From the NCBI GenBank assembly GCA_964457925.1, contig CAYWGH010000026.1, positions 24,580 through 88,579 on the forward strand: a stretch of DNA of 64,000 nt, given 5' to 3'. Below, piece after piece: positions 18,000-27,596 of this stretch (positions within the stretch are counted from its first letter, which is position 1; each line of letters begins with the position of its first letter). Under the pieces are notes generated by a model that had not been told where the DNA came from, did no database searches, and worked only from the letters and a program-made list of their open reading frames with translations. The stretch is from Coneutiohabitans sp964457925 (lineage in GTDB: Bacteria; Zhuqueibacterota; Zhuqueibacteria; Zhuqueibacterales; Zhuqueibacteraceae). Made by a program: the position numbers and the translations under genes.

Positions 18000-19454
18000 G
18001 TGAAACATTGTTCATTGGCGCCGGTGAGAGCTTCCACAAGATATATGGTTTGCGCATTGTTGATTTTCGCGGGAATGGTTTCCGCGCAGGCGCCTTGCGG
18101 CCGAAACGCAGAACGCGAATTCGTTCAACGCGTTTCCGCTGACAGCGCCAAGTGGTACGCGCGCGATTTGGCGGCGTTCGGGCCGCGCATGGGCGGCACA
18201 GATTCCAACCGGCGTGCGGCACGTTACCTGCACCAAAAATTTCAATCATGGTCATTGCCCAGCACGATCGTGGACGATCCTGAAAAGCTGGTACATGAAG
18301 AACACGCTTGGCGCCTGCAACTCATTATTCCCGAAAAATATGATTTTTCCCGGCCTTGGCCTTATGGCTTTTCACCGTCTGCGGCCTGGCAACATGCGGA
18401 CGTCGTTTCCGCCAGCGCGCCAACGAAGAGTATCAAAGGCAAAGCACTCTTGACTGAAACCATTGTTCGTTCATCGCAGTATGACGAATGGACAAGCGCC
18501 GGTGCGGTGGCGATTCTATCCGACGGACCTGGACGCGACAGCGACTTCACGGATTGGGCGATGATTAGCGAACTGCCCAGCCGCCTGTCCAATCCAATTC
18601 CAGTGTTTGCCATCAGCCGGAATGACGGCAATAAGTTGCGCGGTTTCATGCACAAGGGCCTAACGCCGCGCATCGCATTCGAGCTGGCAAGCGAGATTTA
18701 TAGAAGCCGTCCGCAAACCGTCATTGCCAAAATCTCCGGCCGCAGCGGCGACAAACGGTTCATTTACTGCGCGCACGGCGATTCCGATTCCGGCGGGCCT
18801 GGGGCTGATGATAACGCTTCCGGCGTGGCCGTGGTTTTGGAAACCGCGCGTGTGTTGCAAGCGTTGATAACGGAGAACAAATTGCCGGCGCCCAAACATA
18901 CGATTGAATTCATCGTATGGGGCAGCGAATATTTCTCGACCAACGCGTACATTGCGCGTCACGCTGAAATCCTGCAAAATGTATCGGGCGTAATCAATTT
19001 TGACCAGGCCGGTGCCGGCACAAAGCATGAAGCAATTTATTTCGAAAGCAACGAAGTCCCCTGGAATGAAACCCTGCTGCGCACGCTTGATGCGATTGGC
19101 GCAGCGTATTGCGGCAAAACGGGAATGTGGCGCGCTTATACCACCAATCCCTCGCAGGGCGGTACGGACGCCTATGCCTTTTTGCCGCCGGCCTTTCACG
19201 GCGCATTGCAATCGCCGCATCGCATTCCGGCAACGACGATTTACACGGCCGCGTGGGACAGGCCTTCCATCATGACGCAAACCCCGGGTTGGTCGTCCGC
19301 CTGCTGGCCCGACAACACGCCGCTCGAAATCGACTACTCGCGCTACTATCATAGTTCGGGCGACATTCCGGAATGGACGACGGAACGCGAACCCTGGCGC
19401 ATGGCGTGGGCCGCAACTGCCGGCGGCGCTGCGCTGTTGCGCCTGCTGTGGTAG
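18000..19454 (+). CDS. Secreted M28-family metallopeptidase (aminopeptidase-like)
   Basis: 484 residues reading from a GTG at 18000; an ATG at 18045 is an alternative start and neither has a good ribosome site. A signal peptide ends near AQAPCG. The M28 two-zinc site can be followed: YCAHGDSDSGGPGADDNASG (His and bridging Asp), HTIEFIVWGSEYF (Glu), INFDQAGAG (Asp) and YYHSSGDIPE (His). Between signal and catalytic core lies a PA-like insert (about 95-235; GAVAILSDGPGRDSD). The family releases N-terminal amino acids from peptides. Periplasmic or extracellular location is expected; no T9SS sorting tail is present. Confidence 0.86.
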   Translation: MKHCSLAPVRASTRYMVCALLIFAGMVSAQAPCGRNAEREFVQRVSADSAKWYARDLAAFGPRMGGTDSNRRAARYLHQKFQSWSLPSTIVDDPEKLVHEEHAWRLQLIIPEKYDFSRPWPYGFSPSAAWQHADVVSASAPTKSIKGKALLTETIVRSSQYDEWTSAGAVAILSDGPGRDSDFTDWAMISELPSRLSNPIPVFAISRNDGNKLRGFMHKGLTPRIAFELASEIYRSRPQTVIAKISGRSGDKRFIYCAHGDSDSGGPGADDNASGVAVVLETARVLQALITENKLPAPKHTIEFIVWGSEYFSTNAYIARHAEILQNVSGVINFDQAGAGTKHEAIYFESNEVPWNETLLRTLDAIGAAYCGKTGMWRAYTTNPSQGGTDAYAFLPPAFHGALQSPHRIPATTIYTAAWDRPSIMTQTPGWSSACWPDNTPLEIDYSRYYHSSGDIPEWTTEREPWRMAWAATAGGAALLRLLW

Positions 19455-19553
19455 ATTTTGATCCGGCGCAACCGGATTTGCAGCGGAAGGCTGTGATCTT
19501 TTCCAGTTCAAATCCGGTTCACCTCAACTTTAACTCAATTGCGAGAATCAGCC

Positions 19554-20321
19554 ATGAAGAAGAATCTCGTCGCTGTTTTAGTTATGCTTCTACCGGTGCT
19601 TGTGTACGCACAAGGCGTTGATGTTCAGCCGCGCTATACCATTGACAAGCCCACGGCCGGGGTGATGCGCCGGGGCGGCTTTGATCTCGGCCTGCGTTTT
19701 TACGGCCAGAGCGGCGCGCTCTTATCGTTGAATGTCGGCATTTCCGATCGTTTCATGTTCGGCGCTTCGTTCGGCGGCAATGATGCGCTCGGCCAGGAAG
19801 AACCGGATTGGAATCCCGCACCTGGCGTGCTTGTCAAGTATCAAATATTCTCGGAAAGCATCGGTATGCCGGGCGTCAGCGTCGGCTTTGAGAGTCAAGG
19901 CTACGGCCCCTATTTCAAAGCGGATTCGTTGCAACGCTACCTCAACAAATCACCGGGGTTTTATGTCGTGGCCAGCAAAAGTTATGACTTTCTCGAGCGC
20001 CTTGATTTTCATGGCGGCGTCAACCTGTCATTGGAAAACCAGGACAAAGATCGCGACCCCAATTTGTTCATGGGCGCGACCCTGGCGATCAATCCTCATC
20101 TAGAAATCATCGGTGAATACGACGTGGCTTTCAATACAACACCGTCAGAGCCGCGCCGGGACGTTCACGATGGCGAAGGCATTTTGAACACCGGAGTCCG
20201 TCTGAACATCAAGAAAGTCATTTATCTGGAACTGTTTTTGAAGGATATCTTCAAAAATCAAACACAAACCAAGGATTACGTGCGCGAGTTCAAAATCACG
20301 TACTTTCAATTTATTCTGTAA
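19554..20321 (+). CDS. Outer-membrane beta-barrel protein (YjbH-like), function unknown
   Basis: 255 residues from the ATG at 19554 (MKKNLVAVLVMLLPVLVYAQ), preceded by GAGA; the upstream ATG at 19539 would break the signal peptide. The mature protein is a series of amphipathic strands (GGFDLGLRFYGQSGALLSLN, GVSVGFESQGYGPYF, YVVASKSYDFLERLDFHGG, LEIIGEYDVAFN) and ends with aromatic-rich FKITYFQFIL, as barrels do. The general look is that of YjbH-type exopolysaccharide-associated barrels, but I cannot confirm it. The next gene begins 10 bases after the stop, so the pair is an operon. Confidence 0.7.
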   Translation: MKKNLVAVLVMLLPVLVYAQGVDVQPRYTIDKPTAGVMRRGGFDLGLRFYGQSGALLSLNVGISDRFMFGASFGGNDALGQEEPDWNPAPGVLVKYQIFSESIGMPGVSVGFESQGYGPYFKADSLQRYLNKSPGFYVVASKSYDFLERLDFHGGVNLSLENQDKDRDPNLFMGATLAINPHLEIIGEYDVAFNTTPSEPRRDVHDGEGILNTGVRLNIKKVIYLELFLKDIFKNQTQTKDYVREFKITYFQFIL

Positions 20322-20330
20322 AGGTGAATC

Positions 20331-20867
20331 ATGCGAAACGTTTCACGCCGGAATGCGCTGCCCCTTTTATGTTTGTTGCTGCTGACCAGCATCGGATGTT
20401 ACACGGTGATCAAACATCCCCGTGTGCATGCGGAACGCAGAGCGGAAAGCGATGATTTTTCGTCCAAAGTCGCGTTCGGCGATGATTGCCAATCCTGCCA
20501 CAATGCCGGCGTGAACGCTTTTCACAGTATCGCCGTGCCGCCGCCGCGGCCCTCACCCTCCTGGCGTTGGGAATATTATTACGATACGCCGTGGTGGGCC
20601 TCATATTATGCTCCCGCGACCGGCCAAGCCTCTGAAACCGAAGCGCAAAAACGCGCATTTGACCGCCGTCGCACGGCGCAACCGGCGGAATCAACCCCGC
20701 CTGCCTTTACGACGCCCTCGGAGCAGCCGCCCGCGCTGCCTGCAACCGGGGCCATTGCGCGACCGAATGCAAATGATTCGGCGGCCACTGACCCTGCACC
20801 GAAAGAAGATAGCGGCAAGCGTCGCGCAAAACGAGGCAGCGCCAAGCCGAATAACAAGAATGAGTAG
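20331..20867 (+). CDS. Lipoprotein with a single CXXCH haem-binding motif
   Basis: 178 residues; ATG 20331 with AAGGTG upstream. Lipobox LTSIGC gives a lipidated cysteine near residue 23. CQSCH, at about 54-58, is a c-type haem attachment motif, preceded by an acidic FGDD. The rest is low complexity: PPPRPSPSWRWEYYYDTPWW is aromatic/proline rich, and the last 70 residues are Pro/Ala/Thr-rich ending in a basic tail (KRRAKRGSAKPNNKNE). It is far too small for a usual cytochrome fold, so it may be a one-haem peptide or a metal site. It is co-transcribed with the preceding barrel protein and followed by a terminator. Confidence 0.72.
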   Translation: MRNVSRRNALPLLCLLLLTSIGCYTVIKHPRVHAERRAESDDFSSKVAFGDDCQSCHNAGVNAFHSIAVPPPRPSPSWRWEYYYDTPWWASYYAPATGQASETEAQKRAFDRRRTAQPAESTPPAFTTPSEQPPALPATGAIARPNANDSAATDPAPKEDSGKRRAKRGSAKPNNKNE

Positions 20868-20977
20868 ACAGGCAGGTGAGTGTAACCTGGTATGAAATTA
20901 AAGCGGGCAAGCGCACCGAGTAAACGAGGTTGATGTTGAGTGTACAGTACAACAACTCTGCATCTTTTTGTAAAACT

Positions 20978-21013
20978 GAGCAGGCAAATGCAATTTTGGC
21001 CTGCTCTTTTTTT
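20978..21013 (+). terminator. Rho-independent terminator
   Basis: GAGCAGGC (20978-20985) pairs with GCCTGCTC (20999-21006), followed by a run of seven T. It ends the barrel/CXXCH lipoprotein pair. Confidence 0.85.
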
Positions 21014-21120
21014 GTGAAAATTTGATTCTATTCGAAATCAGAATTTCGCTGCGGCCTTATTGGTTTTTGACTTTATCGGGACTTGTTTCGAATAAAATCC
21101 ATTACCGGGAGGAGTCCAGC

Positions 21121-23556
21121 ATGCCCAAGGCTCTCAAAATGATCCTGGGTGCAGCAGTGTTTTTGTTGGCATTGGGTCTCGTGCTCGCGTTTTTGGGCAG
21201 CCGTTTAATCAAGAAATCTTTACCCGATCTCGATGGACAGCAAACCGTGGCGAGTTTGCAGCACAATGTCACAGTGTATCGCGATCATTACAGCGTGCCG
21301 CATATTTTCGCTCAAAATGAGGCAGATCTCTGGCGCGCCGCCGGCTATGTCGCGGCGCAAGATCGTTTATGGCAGATGGATGTTTCGCGCCGCATCGTGC
21401 GCGGCACACTGGCCGAAATTTTCGGAGCGGAGGCGCTGCCGAAAGACAAGTTTTTGCGCACGTGGGGATTTCATCGTCTCGCGCGGCGCCTGGCAAAGCA
21501 TCTGTCGCAATCCTCGCGCGACGCCCTGGAGGCGTACGCCGCCGGCGTCAATGATTTTATCAATTCCCATCACGATCGCCTGCCCGTCGAGTTCAGCATG
21601 CTGGGCTATAAACCGCAGCCCTGGGAGATTGAAGACAGCATCGGTTTGAGCCGGTTGATGGCGTTTCAATTGAGTTACGCCTGGTTTTTTGAAGCGGCGT
21701 TGGGCAAAATCGCGGGGCAATACGGCGATACTCTCGCGCTCGAACTTTTGCCCGCGGTGCGCGCCAACACGCCGGCCATCGTTGCACAAATGACGGAAAT
21801 GGCGCCCGGCTTGGAACGCTTTGTCGAACTCGCGCAGAGCACACGCACGAGCCTGGGCATTCCTGCCGCAGCATTGGGCAGCAACAGTTGGGTGGTGAGC
21901 GGCAGCCGCAGCCGCAGCGGCAAACCGATGTTGGCGAACGATCCGCATCTCGGCCTGACGCTGCCCTCCGTGTGGTATGAAATGCATTTGTCTGCCGGTG
22001 ATTTCGAAGTTGCCGGGGTTTCTTTTCCAGGCGCGCCCGGCATCGTATTGGGCAACAATCGCGCGATCGCCTGGGGCTTTACCAACGGCATGGTCGATGA
22101 TCTCGATTTCTATCTCGAAAAAATCAATGCGCCGGAAGCGACGGAGTTCTGGAACGGCAGCGCCTGGGAAAAACTCAACGTGATCCACGAGCGAATTCCG
22201 CTGAAAAACGCCGACTCCGTTCAGTTTGTCATCCGGCAAACCCGGCGCGGGCCGCTGGTCGATGATATTCTCGCCGGCGCGCGCCCGGATTCGTTTGCGA
22301 TTTCCTTCCGCTGGACAGGCTTTGAGAATTCTGACGAACTGCGCGCCATTCTCGCGCTCAATCGCGCCCGCTCGTGGGCTGAATTTCAAGCCGCGATGCG
22401 GCATTTCACTGTGCCTTGCCAGAATGTGGTTTATGCCGATACCGCCGGCAACATTGGCTATTATGCCTGCGGCATTGTGCCAATTCGCCGCGACGGCAAA
22501 GGTTATTTGCCTTATCTCGGCTGGGAGCAGGAGGGCGACTGGATTGGCGCGATTCCGTTTGAACAAATGCCGCATGCCTTCAATCCGCCGCAAAATTTTA
22601 TTGCGACGGCCAACAACAAAATGGTTGTGCAACAATTCCCCTATTATCTTGCGGTGGGCTGGGAGCCGACGAGCCGCATCGAGCGCATCACGGAATTATT
22701 GGCGGGCAACGCCAAAGTCGATGCGGACTTTTTTGCCAAAATGCAAAACGATGTATTTTCGAAACACGCGCAATATGTTTTACCTCGTTTGAGAGGATTG
22801 CTTAGCGATACCACGGCCGAGGCGGCCGGCGATACGGCTTTTACTGAAGCGGAACAGCAGGCCCTGCTCCTGCTCGAAGATTGGGATTATGTCGAAAGCG
22901 CGGAAAGTGTGCCGGCGGCCATTTTTAACGTGTGGGCCTGGGAATTTTTGCAAGCAACAATTAAAGATGAACTCGGTGATTCGTTGTTGCAAAGCTATAC
23001 GCAATGGTCAACGCTGGCGATACGCAGCCTCGAATATTTTGCCGCCAATCCCGCCTCGGCGTGGTTCGATGATCGCCGGACGGAAGCCCGTGAAAATGCG
23101 CGGCACATTGCGCGACGTTCCTTGCAGCAAGCCGTGGCCTTTTTGCAGGAACGTTTTGGCGATTTGATCGGCGATTGGCAATGGGGCCGGCTGCACCAAC
23201 TCACGTTGGGGCATGTGTTTGGCGAGCGGGAACCGTTGCAGTATATTTTTAACGCCGGTCCGTTTCCCTTGGGCGGCTCGCCCAACACCATCAACAAGGC
23301 GGAGTATAGCTTTTTCACTCCCTACGCCTCCAAGGCCGGGCCCTCGGTGCGCATGATCGTTGATCTCGCCGCGCCGGATATGCGCCTGCAAGTGCTGCCC
23401 GGCGGGCAATCCGGCCAGCCGTTTAGCGAGCATTATCAAGATCAAGTTCAGCTCTGGCAAAAGGGACAATACAAGCGCGTGTTGATGAACCGTGAGAGGC
23501 TGACTCAAACAAGCAAAAACGTGGTGCTTTTGCAACCGGCAACAGCGCGCGAATGA
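21121..23556 (+). CDS. Penicillin acylase family Ntn-hydrolase
   Basis: 811 residues; ATG 21121 follows a strong GGAGGAG. A hydrophobic N-terminus (MILGAAVFLLALGLVLAFLG) is a signal or signal-anchor. The alpha region has VYRDHYSVPHIFAQNEADLWRAAGYVAAQDRL, typical of the family. Autocatalytic processing should expose Ser254 in ALG/SNSWVVSG as beta-chain N-terminal nucleophile; NDPHLGLTLPSVWYEMHL and GVSFPGAPGIVLGNNRAIAWGFTN follow. The C-terminal segment has GGSPNTINKAEY and GPSVRMIVDLA. The family hydrolyses amide bonds of penicillins, acyl-homoserine lactones and related N-acyl compounds in the periplasm. Substrate is unknown; quorum-signal cleavage or amide scavenging are both possible. Confidence 0.93.
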   Translation: MPKALKMILGAAVFLLALGLVLAFLGSRLIKKSLPDLDGQQTVASLQHNVTVYRDHYSVPHIFAQNEADLWRAAGYVAAQDRLWQMDVSRRIVRGTLAEIFGAEALPKDKFLRTWGFHRLARRLAKHLSQSSRDALEAYAAGVNDFINSHHDRLPVEFSMLGYKPQPWEIEDSIGLSRLMAFQLSYAWFFEAALGKIAGQYGDTLALELLPAVRANTPAIVAQMTEMAPGLERFVELAQSTRTSLGIPAAALGSNSWVVSGSRSRSGKPMLANDPHLGLTLPSVWYEMHLSAGDFEVAGVSFPGAPGIVLGNNRAIAWGFTNGMVDDLDFYLEKINAPEATEFWNGSAWEKLNVIHERIPLKNADSVQFVIRQTRRGPLVDDILAGARPDSFAISFRWTGFENSDELRAILALNRARSWAEFQAAMRHFTVPCQNVVYADTAGNIGYYACGIVPIRRDGKGYLPYLGWEQEGDWIGAIPFEQMPHAFNPPQNFIATANNKMVVQQFPYYLAVGWEPTSRIERITELLAGNAKVDADFFAKMQNDVFSKHAQYVLPRLRGLLSDTTAEAAGDTAFTEAEQQALLLLEDWDYVESAESVPAAIFNVWAWEFLQATIKDELGDSLLQSYTQWSTLAIRSLEYFAANPASAWFDDRRTEARENARHIARRSLQQAVAFLQERFGDLIGDWQWGRLHQLTLGHVFGEREPLQYIFNAGPFPLGGSPNTINKAEYSFFTPYASKAGPSVRMIVDLAAPDMRLQVLPGGQSGQPFSEHYQDQVQLWQKGQYKRVLMNRERLTQTSKNVVLLQPATARE

Positions 23557-23817
23557 TTTATCACGCTTCCATCAGCCCGGCGTGCGGCACCTGTGACAGG
23601 GTCATATGATTTTTTTCGTAGAGGCCTTTGTTCCTCCGCTTCCTCCGGGCTTCACTTCAAAACTTGCCCCGCTAATTGAAGCCTTTCCCAACCGGGATGC
23701 GCCAGTCGTTGCCGCGGTTCACCCGGTGCTCCCCTCCTAAAATTAATTCCATGCTAATACTCGCTTAACCTGACAAGAATATATTTGCGCACGCTTATTC
23801 AATTAAGGAGCATGCCA

Positions 23818-24999
23818 ATGAATATTCTGAACGACGCGATTTTAGCACTCCTGAGTTTGAGTCTGCTCGTTTATCTTCTACAAGGCGCAAGTTTGATTTA
23901 TCAAACGCGGCGAAAAAAAACCGTGAATTCAAATCGGGAGCCGGTTTCGATACTCAAGCCGCTGTGCGGCAAAATTGACGGTTTGGAGGAAAATTTAGAA
24001 AGCTTCGCAAGGCTGCAGTACCCGAACTTTGAAATCATACTGGGTTTGAAATCCGCAAGCGATTCCGCCTTGCCGGTGGCGCAGGCCTTCAAGGCGCGGC
24101 ATCCGGGCTTGCCGGTTAAAATCGTAATCGACGCGCGGCGGTACGGCCAAAATCCCAAAGTCAACAACCTGGTGCCGATGATGCTGCATGCCGCACACGA
24201 TCTCGTGCTGATCAGCGATGATAACGTGCGCGTCGCGCCGGATTATCTGAGCAATACCGTCGCCGAAATGACGGCAGGAACAGGATTGGTTTATAATTTG
24301 ATTCACGGCGCCGGCGGTAAGCGGCTGGGCGCGATTCTGGAAAACCTGCATCTCAACTCGTTCATTGCCGGCAGCGTCTGCTTTCTGCACACCCTCTTGC
24401 GACACGCCTGCGTGATCGGAAAATCCATGCTGTTCCGCCGCTCGACCTTGCAAGAAATCGGCGGCCTACAAGAAATCCGCGATGTGTTGGCGGAAGATTA
24501 CTTGCTCGGCCGCTACTATCAAAGCCGGGGCTATCGCGTCGCGCTGTGCGCCCGTCCGGTGGAAAATATCAATATTAACTGGCCGATACGCAGTTTTTGG
24601 AAGCGCCATGTGCGCTGGGCAAAAATGCGATTTTGGATCGGCACCTACCGTTATGCCAGCGAATGGCTCGGCAATCCGCTGCCGCTGGCGCTGGTGAGCT
24701 TGATCCTGCAACCAAGCCTGCCGGCGTTAATCGCCTTTTTTCTATTTTGTTTCGGCAAGATCTTGGCTGATTGGCTGTTGGCGCAGCGCATTTCGCGCGG
24801 CGTTTTGTTGCGCCACTTTCTCTTGACGCCGCTGAAAGATTTGCTCATCGCTGCCATCTGGTTTGCGCCATTTGTGAGTCGGACAATTTTGTGGCGGGAG
24901 AAAAAATATCTTGTCGGGTTGGGGTCAAGATTGCGTCCCTATAATGCTGAGGGAGAAGCAACTCTGCATCCTCACGCCCCACTTCCGGTTTTGAGTTAG
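23818..24999 (+). CDS. Family 21-type glycosyltransferase (ceramide glucosyltransferase / HpnI-like)
   Basis: 393 residues. AAGGAG ends one base before an ATG at 23812 and seven bases before the ATG at 23818, so 23818 is preferred. After an N-terminal membrane segment (ILALLSLSLLVYLLQGASLIY) come VSILKPLCGKIDGLEENLES, the D1 region VIDAR, the D2 region LISDDNVRVAPDYL, D3 in LAEDYLLGRYYQSRGY and the acceptor-site RHVRWAKM, the order D1-D2-D3-(R)xxRW of GT21. Further hydrophobic segments follow at the C-terminus. Members transfer glucose to ceramide or N-acetylglucosamine to bacteriohopanetetrol (HpnI). No other hopanoid or sphingolipid gene is here, so the acceptor is undecided. Confidence 0.87.
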   Translation: MNILNDAILALLSLSLLVYLLQGASLIYQTRRKKTVNSNREPVSILKPLCGKIDGLEENLESFARLQYPNFEIILGLKSASDSALPVAQAFKARHPGLPVKIVIDARRYGQNPKVNNLVPMMLHAAHDLVLISDDNVRVAPDYLSNTVAEMTAGTGLVYNLIHGAGGKRLGAILENLHLNSFIAGSVCFLHTLLRHACVIGKSMLFRRSTLQEIGGLQEIRDVLAEDYLLGRYYQSRGYRVALCARPVENININWPIRSFWKRHVRWAKMRFWIGTYRYASEWLGNPLPLALVSLILQPSLPALIAFFLFCFGKILADWLLAQRISRGVLLRHFLLTPLKDLLIAAIWFAPFVSRTILWREKKYLVGLGSRLRPYNAEGEATLHPHAPLPVLS

Positions 25000-25051
25000 T
25001 GCGTTTTTCGTGGCCCTGAGCTGCTGCTCAAGACCGGAGTCTTTATAAACG

Positions 25052-25085
25052 CCGAACGCGCGGCAAGGACTCGCCGCGCGTTCGG
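25052..25085. terminator. Bidirectional terminator between convergent genes
   Basis: CCGAACGCGCGGC (25052-25064) and GCCGCGCGTTCGG (25073-25085) form a perfect 13-base stem with an eight-base loop. It lies between the glycosyltransferase (ends 24999, +) and the CocE-type hydrolase (ends 25152, -). Confidence 0.8.
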
Positions 25086-25151
25086 TATTTCTGGATTCAA
25101 AGCAGAGATTTGCAGCCGACTCGCCAGGTTGAAACAGCCTTGACGATCCAA

Positions 25152-27188
25152 TCAATGATGCCACACGGCTCCAGGCGTCGTGACCAGCGGCAGCTCAATA
25201 AAACTCGCTGAAGGGGGTGCGTGATAGATGCGATGCACGGCCTTTTGGTAATCCTCGGGCTTGGCCCAAAAGATATTGGGCACGAACTTCTGGGGATTGC
25301 GGTCATAGAGCGGAAACCAACTCGATTGTACTTGCACCATCAGACGATGGCCGGGCAGAAAAACATGATTCGCGGTGGGCAGTGCAAAACGATACGGTAA
25401 AGGCTTATTGGGCGCTATCGCTTTGGCCGTCTCCAGGCTTTCGCGATAACGGCCGCGGAAAATATCCGCCGAGACCATCAATTGATACCCACCCATTTCC
25501 GGCTGCTCCGCGACTTCATCGGGATACACGTCGATCAACTTAACCACCCAGTCGGCATCCGTGCCGCTAGTGGAGGCAATCAAATTCACGATGGGCTGGC
25601 CGCTGATTTTCAGCGGTGCGGTCAACACTTCCGAGACAAACACCAACACATCTGGGCGGCCGGAGGCCTCACGCTGATCGTCCACCAGCCACTGCGGCCA
25701 GGTCAGCCCGGCATCGTAATAACCGACCGGTTGAATGGGCCGCGCGCGAAACGGCACAGGCTTGGCCGGATCAGAAATATATTCTTCGAATGCCGCGTCG
25801 TTGGATTTGGGCGGATCGAAACGCAGCTTCAAGCCCGCGGCAAGATACAACGGTGTCGGCTTGACGGTGCAGCCGCTCGCGCAACCGGCCGGCCATGCCG
25901 GCAAATGCCGCCAGGTATTCGTTCCGGTTTCATACGCCAAGACCGGCGCGACCCCGGCTGGAGGCGCCCCTTCTTTGAGATATTGCGCCAAAAACGGCCG
26001 CAGAATCTCCTGCCGGAAATAAAGCGCCGTATTGCTGTTGAATTTGAGCGCGCCCAGGGTGCTGCCATCCCCAATCGCCTGGCCGTGATACCACGGTCCC
26101 ATGACCAGAAATACCTTGTCGTTGTTCGTGTCCTTCGGCTCAATGGCGTGATAGACTGCGATGGCGCCGTAAATATCCTCCTGATCCCACATGCTGTGCA
26201 CGATCATCACCGGCACGCGCAGCGGCAGCGCCGCAAGCAACTTGTCCACCGCTTGATCTTGCCAGAAGGCGTCATAACTCGGATGCGCGAGAATTTTCCG
26301 CCAGAAGCCCACTTGCTCCAATCCGCGGCGCCGGCCCAACTCGCCTGCCGAGCCTGCCGACATGTAAGCATCGTAATCGTCGAAGTGGCTGGTCCACCAA
26401 TCGACCTCCGAGCCGCGCGTCGCCTGTTGCCGGTAGATGAAGGGCATCATTTGTTGGCGAAAAGCGCCGTTGTGAAACCAATCGTCACCAACCCAGCCGT
26501 CAACCATGGGATTCATCGGCACAGCGACTTTGAGCGCCGGGTGCGGCTCCGCGAGCGCCATCAAGGTCAGGAAACCGTTATAGGAAATGCCGAGGATGCC
26601 CACTTTGCCATTGCTTTCCGGAATATTTTTCACCAGCCATTCGATCGTGTCATAAGTGTCGGTGGCATGATCGACCGGCGTGGGATTCTGCGGTCCGCGC
26701 AGCGGGCGGTTCATGATGTAGTCGCCTTCAGAGCCGTGCTTGCCGCGGATATCTTGCACCACACGAATATAGCCTTCTGCCACAATGATATCGGCGGCAT
26801 TATCGTAACCTTGCAGGATGGGTCCCAGACGCGCGCTGGCCGTGTGACTGGTGAGCGCTGCGGCATTATAGGGCGTGCGCGTCAGCAGGATCGGCGCACC
26901 TTTCGCGCCTTTGGGCACGATGATGACAGTGTGCAGCTTGACGCCGTCGCGCATGGGAATCATCACCTTGCGCTTGACATAGTCAAACGCTTCAATTCTC
27001 TCTTCGAACGTCGCCGGTGTTTCGCTCGGCAAGGCCGGATACATTGCTTGTTGCGCCGGAACCTGCGCCGCCAAAGGCATGGCGAGCAGTAGCCTGTAAA
27101 ACACCACCGCGACGAAACCTTTCCGGCAGAGGCTTCTTCTCACCTTCTCAACGCTTTCCGCTGCCTGTTGTGAAATGGGGATACGCAT
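25152..27188 (-). CDS. CocE/NonD-family hydrolase (X-Pro dipeptidyl-peptidase fold)
   Basis: 678 residues; the ATG at 27188 has AAGGAGG about nine bases upstream, while that motif lies inside the reading frame if the ATG at 27209 is used. A signal peptide ends near AAQVPAQQ. The catalytic triad is visible: Ser202 in GILGISYNGFLTL, Asp in VHSMWDQEDIYGA and His in MGPWYHGQ. VMIPMRDGVKLHTVI and VVQDIRGKHGSEGDY are further signatures, and the C-terminal jelly roll ends with YHAPPSASFIELPLV. Related enzymes are alpha-amino-acid ester hydrolases, cocaine esterase and glutaryl-7-ACA acylase. A beta-lactam or acyl-amide substrate is possible; note the penicillin acylase 1.6 kb away on the other strand. 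Confidence 0.92.
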   Translation of the reverse strand: MRIPISQQAAESVEKVRRSLCRKGFVAVVFYRLLLAMPLAAQVPAQQAMYPALPSETPATFEERIEAFDYVKRKVMIPMRDGVKLHTVIIVPKGAKGAPILLTRTPYNAAALTSHTASARLGPILQGYDNAADIIVAEGYIRVVQDIRGKHGSEGDYIMNRPLRGPQNPTPVDHATDTYDTIEWLVKNIPESNGKVGILGISYNGFLTLMALAEPHPALKVAVPMNPMVDGWVGDDWFHNGAFRQQMMPFIYRQQATRGSEVDWWTSHFDDYDAYMSAGSAGELGRRRGLEQVGFWRKILAHPSYDAFWQDQAVDKLLAALPLRVPVMIVHSMWDQEDIYGAIAVYHAIEPKDTNNDKVFLVMGPWYHGQAIGDGSTLGALKFNSNTALYFRQEILRPFLAQYLKEGAPPAGVAPVLAYETGTNTWRHLPAWPAGCASGCTVKPTPLYLAAGLKLRFDPPKSNDAAFEEYISDPAKPVPFRARPIQPVGYYDAGLTWPQWLVDDQREASGRPDVLVFVSEVLTAPLKISGQPIVNLIASTSGTDADWVVKLIDVYPDEVAEQPEMGGYQLMVSADIFRGRYRESLETAKAIAPNKPLPYRFALPTANHVFLPGHRLMVQVQSSWFPLYDRNPQKFVPNIFWAKPEDYQKAVHRIYHAPPSASFIELPLVTTPGAVWHH

Positions 27189-27441
27189 AAAGTTCTTCCT
27201 CCTTCTCATGAACGCGGATACCGTTTTCGCTTTATCCGCTTACGAAAACCTTTTGAGTTGTGGCTCGTTGCGTTTTGGCTGTTATCCGTGGGTCTCTGCA
27301 ATCGGTGGGTGCTGAGACTTTTGGAATTTTGTTCTAATTTTGAAACGGAATAATAGGAAAATTTGACAGAATTGCAAGTCGTTGCAGTGGTAGTACCTGC
27401 AATTGAAAGTCATTTCGTGCCCAGCCTTCACCGAAAAAAAA

Positions 27442-27471
27442 GACCTTCCAGATTCTAAAAACTGGAAGGTC
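27442..27471 (-). terminator. Terminator for the leftmost T9SS gene
   Basis: GACCTTCCAG (27442-27451) pairs with CTGGAAGGTC (27462-27471). Read on the minus strand it is followed by TCTTTTTTTT. It lies about 540 bases beyond the stop codon of the minus-strand gene ending at 28009; repeats and vestigial gene ends fill the gap. Bases 27189-27441 show no other feature beyond AT-rich leader of the CocE gene. Confidence 0.75.
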
Positions 27472-27596
27472 CTTTCAGTCTATTTTGTGTCCGGCCGTTC
27501 GAAAACGCCAACACCCGGGCGGTTTTCATCAAGAATGAATGCCGAGTAAAGTTCGACTGCCAGGCCGCGTGGCGCAAGCCGGACTTCACACGTTTG

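Noticed and set aside
20930..20957. Imperfect palindrome TGTTGAGTGTACAGTACAACA as an operator
   Set aside because: It lies between a stop codon and its terminator, with no promoter next to it.
25482..27092. Plus-strand frame of 536 codons
   Set aside because: Antisense of the CocE-type hydrolase, which has signal peptide, triad and ribosome site.
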